DNA of 64,000 nucleotides from NCBI GenBank assembly GCA_026260175.1, contig JAKCWW010000680.1:32944-96943 (forward strand). The letters are read 5' to 3'. The position numbers and the translations under genes were made by a program. Origin of the DNA: Reticulitermes lucifugus (taxonomy: Eukaryota > Arthropoda > Insecta > Blattodea > Rhinotermitidae). Positions 55,592 through 64,000 of this stretch are shown here, one piece after another (the stretch's first letter is position 1; every line of letters starts with the position of its first letter). The notes below the pieces were generated by a model, which saw nothing but the letters and a program-made list of their open reading frames with translations, did no database searches and was not told the origin of the DNA.

Positions 55592-55970
55592 CATCCAGAG
55601 CTATAGCAGTTGCATTCCCAACGAGCTCCATAATGAAGTATAGGAGCTTATTCAAGGAGCACAAATAATGTTCATGAATATACCAGAGAATAGGAAAGAA
55701 AATTTAAGAAATATGGTCATGAAGAGACCAAAAATTATGTGAAGCTTTATTAGTGAAGAATATAGTATTAGCAGAGTTGCTGTTACTCTTTGCACAGTTA
55801 TCTCTTAAAAGGGATTGATATCTGACAGTGGAAGAACTGATGAGGTGGGTAAATGTGCAAGGTGAGAAGCACGTAAACAGAAAGGGCCAAAGACACAGTA
55901 TGAGATATTTTGTACATGCTTTAAACTTCTCAAAATAAGAAACAATAAAGATTTCTGTAAATGTTAGTAC
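55592..55970 (+). other. TRIP11 3' UTR
   Basis: AT-rich sequence after the stop codon with no open frame of note. It ends near the AATAAA at 55944; the exact cleavage position is not visible, so the right limit is approximate. Confidence 0.6.
55944..55949 (+). promoter_or_regulatory. polyadenylation signal AATAAA
   Basis: Canonical hexamer 353 bases after the TRIP11 stop, in an A-rich context. It is the first good AATAAA after the last exon. Confidence 0.65.
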
Positions 55971-56589
55971 ACAAGTTTATAGGCATTTCATTGTCATCAG
56001 TTCATTAACCTTCCAAGTCATGGTGACATCTGTTGTGCGACTATGTGAAAGACTGATACCACTGGATGTACTTTGTGCGTCCTGGTGGGTAGCAACTTCC
56101 CAGGCTTTTTAACTGCAAAAATATGTGTGCAGGCAAATCTGCAAATGGGCTTAATTAATTTGCAACGCGATACTAATCTTAAGCAGAAATTGTTATCACT
56201 GTTATATGTACTGTTTTTTGCTTTGTTTTGTGTATGTGTTGTATTTGTGTTTTTGATGCTGGCTTTGTAGTTGGCACTTGTGGTGTCATGCCAGCACATT
56301 AATATACACCTACTGATTACTGATGTTGTTGTCTGGTCAGTTCTCACACTTAAGTCGCACTGTTTCTGCAGAGAGCTGAAAACATTCGTGGAATGTTTAG
56401 CGGCACTCACACACCTTGCCTGTTGAGTATGCTGGTTGGGCTCTGCTACAGGATCCTGGGCAATATGGTGACGATTGAATGCACTATCTCCCGTGTGGGG
56501 TGCTGCAGTGGAGGAGACTGTCTCCTGTATGGGGCACTGCGGTACAGGGATACAGGGACTGGAACAGGTTCCAACCTCACTTGTGCATG
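55971..56589. other. unassigned intergenic sequence
   Basis: A 202-codon open frame lies on the - strand (56018-56626), but it has no recognisable domain and a biased Thr/Ser/His composition. It overlaps the LINE start. I do not call it a gene. Confidence 0.4.
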
Positions 56590-58440
56590 ACGAAAAATTA
56601 AAGGATTCAGAAAATGAGTCCAACAAATAGAGAAAGGAGATACTATCTCAATTCTAATAGATTCATTTCCTGGAAACATCTCCAGCATAAAAATAATCCC
56701 TATCATTGAGGCTGAGATAAAAAGTATAATATGTCCACTAAAACCAAAATAAACCACCAAGTTATGATGAAATAACAAGTAAAACTTTAAAAAGCTCTGC
56801 ATCTGTCATTTCACCCATTAGCTACATTTATAATTGCTGTGTACAGTATTTTTTCTGACTGCCTTAAAATTGCAGTAGTAAAACCATTTTAAAAGAAAGG
56901 AGACAAAACTAGTATGATAAATTATAGGCCTATTGTATTTTTAACTGTTTTTGCTAAGGTATTAGAGAAAGCTATGCACAGTAGGTTAAGCCAACATCTG
57001 CATACTAACTACATACTGGTCACAGAACAGCATGGTTTTAGGAAAGGGATGTTTACTGAAAATGTTGCCTTCAGGCTAACAGCTAGTGTATTTAAATCTA
57101 TTAATAAAAAATGCTTGTTGGAGGAATTTTCTATGATTTGTCAAAGTCTTTTGACTGTGTAAATCATGAAACTTTGTTAGCCAAATTACGTTTCTATGGC
57201 ATTTGAGGAGTATCTGAAGATTGGTTCAGGTCCTATTTAGCTAATAGAAGACAGAACGTTGAAGTAAAATCACCTAATACAACTCAACATTTTTTCTCTG
57301 ACTTTGGTAAGTTGAAATATGGAGTTCCTCAAGGATCAATTCTAAGGCCTCTATTGCTCATAATATATATAAATGACCTTCCCCAAGAATAAATTCTATA
57401 TTAGAACCAATATCATTTGCTGATGACATTAGTGTCATAATTTCAAGCAGAAAGTTTGAAGAGTTCTGTTTAGTGTTAAACTTTGTTCTCATATGATGAA
57501 ATGGTTTGCTGCTAATAAGTTAGTCCTTAATCTAGATAAAACAAATATAATGACATAACAAGTAATTCATCACATTCTGTATTATGTATAGGTTATAAAG
57601 AAAAGTATGTAGAAAGAAGAGACAGTAAATACAAAATTTCTTGGCGTAAAAATTGATAACAGCCTAAATTGGAAGAATCATATTAAACAAATTATTTCTA
57701 AATTATGTGGAGCATGTTATGCCATTAGGTCGGTGGTCATATCAGTAACATTAACACACTCAAATCAATTTACTATGCATACTTTCATTCTGTTATAAAA
57801 TATGGATTAATTTTTTGGGGTAACTCTTCCATCAGTGGGAAGATTTTACTTTACAAAAGGAAATTGTCAGAATTATGGCTGGTGCCCAACCCAGAACTTC
57901 ACGTAGAAGTCTGTTTAAACAATTAAGAGATTCTACCTGTTCCATGCCAATATATACTTTCATTAATGAACTTCATTGTCAATAATCAAGAAAATTTTCA
58001 AACAAATTCATCTATACACGATATGAATATAAGGAATAAGCACCATCTTCATACACCAAATGCTAACCTATCATGTTTTAAAAATAGTACATTCTATGCT
58101 GGCATCAAAATTTTCAGCAGTTTACCATGTAGTCTGACAATTCCTAAGAATGAAAAGGCAACGTTTAAATTAGCCTTAAGAAAATACATACATACACACT
58201 CCTTTTACTCTGTAGATGAATTTTTTATGTGTAAAGATCTATAATACTGTTTTGTAAAATGTTTTTAGTATTTTACACTGTAAAGATTGTGTATATTTGT
58301 GTATTTATGACTTTTTCCACATCTTATTGTCTTAGTGACACACTTATGGATCCACGGAAGGTATGTACATATGTATGTGTGTACATATGTATGTATTATG
58401 TACAATATATACTATCACTTCTTTTATTTGTGGTTAGCAG
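56590..58440 (+). mobile_element. jockey/CR1-like LINE, reverse transcriptase part
   Basis: Decayed ORF2 C-terminal part: [77 protein letters not shown] (57321-57344), FADD (57417-57428), LVLNLDKTN, KFLGVKIDN, then the end MNFIVNNQENFQTNSSIHD and HTHSFYSVDEFF. Several stops and frameshifts; 5' truncated, 3' end close to complete. Confidence 0.9.
58361..58398. repeat. TATG/TACA microsatellite
   Basis: Alternating TATG and TACA units in the 3' end of the LINE. Confidence 0.7.
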
Positions 58441-58664
58441 CAAAAATAAATTCAAATTAAATTCTGATGTATGTAACATAAATAATAGACAAAAATATAA
58501 CTTTCACCAACCTTCATCAAATGTATCACTATATCAAAACAGACTGAGTCTACTCAGTTGGCCTAAAAGTATTTAACAGTCTCCCACAAAATATAAAAAA
58601 TTTACAAATGCATGTTTATTTAACTATCAATCACACACAACAACCCATTTTGTACACATTATAC

Positions 58665-58707
58665 TGGTGACAAGTTTCAGCTCTAGGCATGAGCCATCAT
58701 CAGGCCA
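58665..58707 (-). ncRNA. hammerhead-ribozyme-like motif 8
   Basis: On the - strand: TGGC, CTGATGA, stem II GGCTC/GAGCT, GAAA, stem III ACTTGT, C at the cleavage site, then ACCA. Core intact; stem I is 3 bp after one mismatch. Confidence 0.65.
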
Positions 58708-58797
58708 CTAACAAGAACAGTAAAAATTGAAGGCTCTGTATATCATAGGATGGAGATCTCCACCTTTACAGCTTGCCATTTTTATTGTTCTTGTTAG

Positions 58798-58840
58798 TGG
58801 CCTGATGATGGCTCATGTCTAGAGCCAAAACGAGTTGCCA
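58798..58840 (+). ncRNA. hammerhead-like motif 9 (GAAA mutated)
   Basis: Mirror copy of motif 8: CTGATGA, stem II GGCTC/GAGCC, then AAAA in place of GAAA. Loss of the core G should abolish cleavage. Confidence 0.6.
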
Positions 58841-59154
58841 GAATAATGCGCACAAAATGGCTTGTTGTGCATGATTGTCATTAAATAAACATACATGTGT
58901 GATCTGACACACCAGTGGAGATGTCCTATATCAGGATTATGAAAAATGTGACACCCCAAAACAATTTAAATCAGCCCCAAATAATTGTTTATATGCTCAC
59001 TCCTTCTACTCCACAGACAAATACTTTAATGTACATAGAGAATGATAAACTAAGCTTAATCAGTTGTATTGTACCAAATCTACTGTAATATTTTCTTGAC
59101 TTCCATATCTGAGATATTAACTTGTTTTGGATTCATAGAATACAAATAAATTCA

Positions 59155-59401
59155 GCCGATCCCAGTGGCCGCGCGGTGTAAGGCGTGGGTCTACGACCGC
59201 TCGCTTGCTGGGATTGCGGGTTCGAATCCCGCCGGGGGCATGAATGTGTGTCTCTTGCGAGTGTTGTGTGTTGTAAGGTAGAAGTCTCTGCGCCGGGCTG
59301 ATCACTCATCCAGAGGAGTCCTACCGTGTGAGGTGTGTCTGAGTGTGATTGTGCAGCGTCGATAATGAGGCCCTGGCTTACTTGGGGCTGTTGCGCAATG
59401 T
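59155..59401 (+). mobile_element. tRNA-derived SINE with 11-bp target duplication
   Basis: Box A TGGCCGCGCGGT, box B GGTTCGAATCCC inside a perfect T-arm (GCGGG/CCCGC), then a body of about 170 bases. Flanked by AAATAAATTCA at 59144-59154 and 59402-59412. Much richer in GC than its surroundings. The antisense frame gives the well-known spurious PRRDSNPQSQQASGRRPTPY peptide, often misannotated as protein. Confidence 0.92.
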
Positions 59402-59639
59402 AAATAAATTCAAATCTTTCTGGCGCGCCCTTCCCACACCCTAGCACAGGGGAACGGTTCGTTTTCTCGTATTGCCGTCCACCAATCATTCTTCGACAGG
59501 GACATATGGTAGGGGGTTCAGGCCTGTATTACACTATCAAAAGCTCTGTGACAAACATTATCATGGAATATTTCATGAAACATATTATAAAAGAACGGAG
59601 GTGACCCGTGCATTTCTTTTGTGTTTGTTTGTGTGGTTG

Positions 59640-60400
59640 AAATGGTGGAAGAAATCAAAGCTGTTATCGCGACGTACCAGCGGCGCCTAATGGAGATGCC
59701 GTACGTTGCCGCAACGTCGTACGGGCCTAATGCGCTTGGAGACTACGATGATACGAAAAAGCTATTTCTCATGTACTTCTTCAGCGACCAGGACGTAGGG
59801 TTGCTTCGCAGCAAGGTGACGTGTAACACGTGAGGTTGTGATATGTCCTGGTGCCCTGAACCTAAGCTCAAGGACAGTTTCAGATGGCGGTGTCGGTGGA
59901 CACCTGCTTCCATGTGCTCTACTTCTGCGTCTGTCAGGCACGTTTCACGGTTTCAGCAGAGTAACCTCACTTTCCAAGACGTTATGTTACTCACATACGA
60001 CATCGTGCGCCGCGTACCTGCCCACATTACCCAACGAGAGCATCGCTTCAGCCACAGTACCATCGCAGACTGGGACCAATTCTGCGGAGAAACCATGTTG
60101 CTGTACCTGGAGGGCTGCTCTGAGAAGATCAGCGGTCCTAACAAGACCGTCGAAATAGACGACAGCAAGTTCGGTCGGCGCAAATATCATAGAGGCCACC
60201 CTGTTAAGGGGCAATGGGTGTTTGGCGGTGTTGAGCGCAAGTCTGGAAAAACGTTTCTCATTCCCGCTCCGGGCAGAACCGTTGACACCTTGATCGATGT
60301 TATTAGGGACTGAATCGAACGCGGCATTACCATCATCAGTGATTGCTGGGCGGATATTACTCACCGGAGCATGAAATTATACAACTAGGACGCCTTTTAC
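59640..60400 (+). pseudogene. Merlin-type transposase pseudogene
   Basis: Frame from 59642 through two in-frame TGA codons (59831-59833, 60311-60313): DQDVGLLRSKVTCNT, stop, GCDMSWCP (zinc-ribbon region), then HSTIADWDQFCGE, GPNKTVEIDDSKFGRRKYHR, GQWVFGGVERKSGKTFL, then stop, ERGITIISDCW. This matches the Merlin/IS1595-like DDE transposase pattern EIDESKFG+RKY.RG, WVFGG.ER and TI.SDCW; the first two catalytic Asp are present. Past 60390 the frame breaks and the third acidic residue was not found. Terminal repeats were not identified. Confidence 0.88.
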
Positions 60401-61819
60401 ACGCAGTTTGTAGAAATTTAACTCAGAACGGCATTTTCCTCCGTTTCCAACATTTTGTGATTTTGACGAACCCTGCCTATCGCCTGAACGTACCGTTATT
60501 CGTAATGAATCACAGATAATTAGCCCTCATTGGACAGCATTCGAGCATGGAATAAGGTGATTAGTAGTTCCTTTTCTGTGGCGCAACCTGCTAGAAAGTT
60601 GCAGTCTGGTGTCGCTTGTGTGACATGACGGGATGTGAAACACGGATTACAGATCGCAATCGCCTATTGTCAACAACAGCTCTTCTTGGTTCATCTTGAC
60701 CAACAGTATCGATCTCGCTCACATCGAGTGATCTGTGCCTATAACCACGGAACATGTATGGCGTTCTTTTAAAGTGGTTATAGGTTGGATACAGGCAGGC
60801 AGGTAGGTTTATTGCGTTGAAATTATTGATTAGTGCATGTAGCTGAGAAAGGTACTTTCCCGCGTGGCATTATTGACCACGGTCCGCTTTCATTATCGGA
60901 CTGCGGTGTGACAGTACGTCTGTGTGTTTTGTGAGTGGTCATGTACTTACGGCTATAGAGTACTTGAATATGCAGTGATTATCTGTAATGAAAGCTTGTA
61001 TTTTATTTTACATTGCCATATGTTTTATTTACATGTAAAAAGTATGCAATTGCGTGTAAATATCTTATTGGAAATAAGTATTTAGTTTTAATTTACAAAT
61101 CTTTAAATTGTAATTAAATGGTCATTTATTGCCACGTACGGCAGGCATTTCGTTTTGTTTATTTTTGTCGTGGAAAGTGACAATTCAGAAACTGGACAGT
61201 GTAAATTAGACAAGAGTGTCTGATTTAAGAAAGAATAAGAGTAATTGTAACTGCAGCTGAAGTGAAATATTACTGGGATGACACTGTGTGTGAACTGTGA
61301 CTGACGAATTTAAAAAAAAAAAAGGTTGGCTCTGGATTGGATGTAACATACTATGTTACTGTAGAACGAGTAAAAGTCCGAAACCGGATTTTGGTATGAG
61401 TCTACAGTAATTTTAGCTGTGGGGATGTACTGATTGAAGCAGTTCAGTTTCCTGTCTAGTGTCAGGCTCTGGTATTCTCTTTCTTTAATATTGAGGTTTT
61501 ACTACTGTAGAGTTCAGGCCATTGACTTAGCTTGTAACAAGGAGGAACCCCCCTACTTAATAATTGTTGGAGGAGAGGAGTTTGTAATTCAATGGTGTTT
61601 TCTATTGAGTAGACATATTTTATAGGCCTTTGAAATACTAGTATATGAAGCTACATCTGACTTGGACTTGACTGATATAAAATTCAGTACGGTAAATAGC
61701 GGTCTACAGAATAAGGGCATAGTCACAAAGTCCTTAATTCCCCATTTTATGATTACTTCCTGAGGTACACTACTGAAATTGTGCGATCAATCTGATCCGT
61801 GTGCTTGTCTTTAGTTATA
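60401..61819. other. unassigned sequence, possible 5' region of the kinase gene
   Basis: No recognised gene. The kinase start exon has a splice acceptor, so a promoter and a non-coding first exon should be somewhere upstream; 60600-61260 is a candidate zone, but no defining signal is visible. Confidence 0.35.
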
Positions 61820-62160
61820 TAGGGCTTGTACTTTGAGGAAAGAATGTATATAGCAAGCATTAGAATATGTTTTGTCATAAGGGAGATAATTGGGAAATTG
61901 AAGATATTGCATGATGAGGGACTTTGTGATTTATGCAGGCCAACTTGTTACAGTTTTGAAATTTAGGAGGTTACAGTGGACTGGATGTGTAGATTATATA
62001 GAAGAGACAAGTGCGAAGCTTTGATGGGGAACCTTCATGTAAACTGCACACTTGAAAGACTGAGATGAAAGTGGGAGGATAACATTAAGCAAAGAGATTG
62101 TGAGAAGGGGAGGTGAATGAAAATCGCCCAGAATTATGTCCAGTTGTGAGCTTTGCCTAT
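61820..62160 (+). mobile_element. RTE-like LINE C-terminal fragment (strongly decayed)
   Basis: Same order of pieces as 33730 and 46985: TGGGAAATTGAAGATATTGC, GATGAGGGACTTTGTGAT, GGTTACAGTGGACTGGATG, GGGAACCTTCATG and GTGGGAGGATAACATTAAG. Confidence 0.6.
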
Positions 62161-62277
62161 AACTGAGTTTCTGAAGTCTTAATTATGAAATAGTGGTGCA
62201 CCACATGCAAGTGATGTTGGCATTGAAACAAGAGAATTTATTCCTATAACCAGTTTTTCTATAGTCTTGTTTTGCAG

Positions 62278-62519
62278 ATTGGTGCAACATGAGTGATGCT
62301 GAAATCTTGGCCCTGACGGCGAATTTGGGTGCCTCTCTCTATCAGTCACTAACCGTCTTTGATGTGGAGAAGAAAATTGGCAAGGGTCAGTTCAGTGTGG
62401 TATATCGTGCTCGTTGTCGAAAAGATGGGGCTGTTGTTGCCCTTAAGAAGGTGCAGATATTTGAAATGATGGATGCCAAAGCACGCCTTGATTGTATGAA
62501 AGAAATTAGCTTGTTACAG
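62278..62519 (+). CDS. NEK7: NEK6/NEK7-like kinase, first coding exon
   Basis: Acceptor TTTTGCAG; 11 bases of 5' UTR; ATG at 62289; donor GTAGGT after 62519. 77 codons. The glycine loop is GKGQFSVV (residues 31-38), the ATP-binding lysine lies in VALKK (residue 53), and the helix-C glutamate is in MKEISLL (residue 72). The VFDVEKKIGKGQFSVVYRA and VALKKVQIFEMMDAKAR blocks are diagnostic of NEK6/NEK7, the short mitotic NIMA kinases that act below NEK9 in spindle assembly (family knowledge). An upstream non-coding exon must exist because a splice acceptor precedes the ATG; I could not locate it. Which of NEK6 or NEK7 it is co-orthologous to cannot be settled here. Confidence 0.95.
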
Positions 62520-63352
62520 GTAGGTTTTCTGTGTCTTGTACAACTTTGTCATGAACTCCATTTAAACTTACCTGTCTTAACATATCTATAACAAGTATAT
62601 GGAACAGATAAATTTATGTAATTGTCTACAGTTACTTGTTGTTGCTGTCTTAGGGCTATTTTGTTGTGTTTAGGTACTTGCAGTTATGTTCTTATTTCAG
62701 AATAATTAATGATGTTCCGGACCATAATAACAGTTGACAGATTAACTGTTTTACATGCCTTTTGAATGTAGGTGACATGACTTTGCTTGAACTGAGAAGT
62801 AATAAGTATTTCCTGAATTTACTCTCCACATATTTGCATTATGGATGTCTTCTTGTTTGTTATTGTAATTCACATGTATATACATTTTGATGCTTTTTAA
62901 AATTATTGATTATGTCTTGTTGTATTGTAACTTTTTTGCTAATTTTACTTTTATAAGTTTTATCCAGATATATTCTGTGTAAAAAAGTGACAGTGGAATA
63001 ATTAGGGCTTATCAGTGAAATGTTATAATACACTGTTAAACAAACTGGAAAGGAATATGTTGAAACAAGGAGCTAATAGGAGTTCCCAAGAAATTATAGA
63101 GTATAAACCTAGAAGAAAGAAGAGAAAGAAGGGTTTTGTGAAGACCTGTAAACGCAATGTATAATGATCTTCATGACACATGTGGAGCTATGTTTATGGC
63201 ATGTTTTTCCACATTCGGTTTATTAAAGCTAAGGTCTTTTAGAATTTTGAAATGCATTTGTCCTCTGCATGAGAGACATACATATTTTTATTTAACTTTA
63301 TTATGTACATAGCTTTGTAACATTTATAACTTGACATTTTCTTATTTCTCAG
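62520..63352 (+). other. NEK intron
   Basis: AT-rich intron. Around 63040-63170 there is a Lys/Arg-rich readable stretch that may be a LINE remnant, but it is too short to assign. Nothing else recognised. Confidence 0.5.
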
Positions 63353-63572
63353 CAACTAAACCACCCAAATATAATAAAATATGTCTCATCATTCATTGAA
63401 GACAATGAACTCAGTATTGTGTTGGAGTTGGCAGATGCTGGAGACCTCTCTCGCATGATCAAACACTTTCGTAAACAGCGACGACTCATCCCAGAGCGCA
63501 CAATATGGAAATACTTCGTACAGCTATGTAGTGCTGTGGAGCACATGCATTCCAAGAGGATAATGCATCGAG
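63353..63572 (+). CDS. NEK7: NEK6/NEK7-like kinase, second coding exon
   Basis: Acceptor ATTTCTCAG, donor GTTAGC. In frame with the first exon (77 codons, phase 0). Reads [18 protein letters not shown], then [18 protein letters not shown] (hinge and helix D), then [20 protein letters not shown] and HSKRIMHR. It ends with one base of the next codon, so the catalytic Asp of HRD, the DLG/DFG segment and the C-lobe are on exons beyond the right edge. The gene is partial only because the window ends. Confidence 0.95.
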
Positions 63573-64000
63573 GTTAGCTGATTATCACCAGTAGCAATGG
63601 ATTGTTTACTAGTTCATTCCTTTTGGTCTATCCCAGAGTACTGTGTAGTTTCTGTTTTTTCCACAAAACTTGTTACAAAACCTTATTCATCAACACCTTG
63701 AAATATCAGTATGTGGTATGAAGATTGATATGTTATTATAAAATACAAGAGGAAGTGCAGAATATATATGTACTGTTCACATTTCATTGTTATTTGTGGC
63801 TTATACATAGACGCTATTGTACAACTAGAACAGGGTTGCCAACAGACGAATTATGGCACCACAGTTAGGGTTTGACTTATATACCCCAAGTTTTCATTTC
63901 TCCGCTCTTCTACAGGGATTTTACCGTATATTCTCGGATCTAATGCGCACCCAGTTTTTGGCGACTTCTTAAACGAAAAAAAGTTAGTTCGCGATTCTAA
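63573..64000. other. NEK intron start with unclassified repeat at the edge
   Basis: The last ~80 bases (from about 63920) carry TACCGTATATTCTCGGATC and TAATGCGCACC, the style of a widespread insect DNA-transposon end. It is cut by the window edge and cannot be typed. Confidence 0.3.

Larger units (their letters stand above)
58611..58897. mobile_element. fold-back element with two head-to-head hammerhead motifs
   Basis: Inverted arms of ~118 bases (58611-58728 and 58778-58897), roughly 80 to 85 percent complementary, around a 49-base centre. Each arm carries a hammerhead core facing the outer end. It interrupts a LINE 3' end. A target duplication was not identified. Confidence 0.8.
58440..59065 (+). 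mobile_element. second LINE 3' fragment, split by a fold-back
   Basis: Left part 58440-58610: NNRQKYNFHQPSSNVSLYQN and FNSLPQNIKNL-like. Right part 58920-59045: KQFKSAPNNCLYAHSFYSTD, then KYFNVHREND and stop. Both belong to the C-terminus of a jockey/CR1-like element. The 287-base insert at 58611-58897 sits between them. Confidence 0.75.

Noticed and set aside
56018-56626. 202-codon open frame on the - strand downstream of the golgin
   Set aside because: No domain, odd composition, partly over the LINE; no splice or start evidence.
59160-59240. functional tRNA gene
   Set aside because: Box A, box B and T-arm are good, but it is the head of a SINE with a body and target duplication; no proper acceptor stem.
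59133-59489. 118-codon - strand frame with PRRDSNPQSQQASGRR
   Set aside because: Antisense of a tRNA-derived SINE, a familiar false protein.
63040-63175. Lys/Arg-rich stretch in the kinase intron as a LINE end
   Set aside because: Some resemblance to GRPRKTW-like LINE tails, but too short and diverged to support.

Overview
The window is nuclear DNA of an insect: large spliced genes with GT-AG introns, AT-rich introns, tRNA-derived SINEs and a dense load of decayed Tc1/mariner, pogo, Merlin, RTE-like, jockey/CR1-like and Penelope-like elements. The style of the LINE fragments and SINEs suggests a hemimetabolous insect, most likely a cockroach or termite (Blattodea). That placement is inference from memory of such repeats, not a database result.

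Two protein-coding genes are supported, both on the + strand. The first fills 5190..55591: 22 exons of a TRIP11/GMAP-210 golgin, a long coiled-coil Golgi tether ending in a GRAB (Arf-binding) domain. All 22 splice junctions keep one reading frame and give exactly 1,973 codons including the stop. The N-terminal exon or exons, where the family's membrane-curvature sensor lies, were not found and are probably upstream of the window or in unrecognised sequence before 5190. One exon (24460..27674) encodes 1,072 codons, more than half of the visible protein. A 16.4 kb intron (35686..52086) separates the coiled coil from the GRAB exons. The second gene starts at 62278 and runs off the right edge: the first two coding exons of a NEK6/NEK7-type kinase, ending at the HR of the HRD catalytic motif.

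Layout: 1..2359 holds nothing recognised; 2360..3830 is a Tc1/IS630-type transposase pseudogene (- strand) split by a pogo/Tigger-like element with a clean TA target duplication; 4640..4830 is a SINE-like unit; 5190..55591 is the golgin gene with introns full of repeats; 55592..55970 is its 3' UTR; 56590..60400 is a repeat cluster (two LINE 3' parts, a fold-back carrying hammerhead motifs, a SINE with an 11-bp duplication, and a Merlin transposase pseudogene); 61820..62160 is an RTE-like fragment in the 5' region of the kinase gene; 62278..63572 is the kinase.

The most interesting non-gene signal is a recurrent set of hammerhead-ribozyme-like cores (CTGANGA, stem II, GAAA, very short stem III, cleavage-site H, closing stem I) at about ten places. 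Several sit in inverted, head-to-head arms, one of them bounded by a 12-bp target duplication. The architecture matches the ribozymes known in Penelope-like retroelements, but the inverted-arm arrangement deserves a closer look. No virus-derived sequence, toxin gene, CRISPR array or functional tRNA/rRNA gene was recognised.
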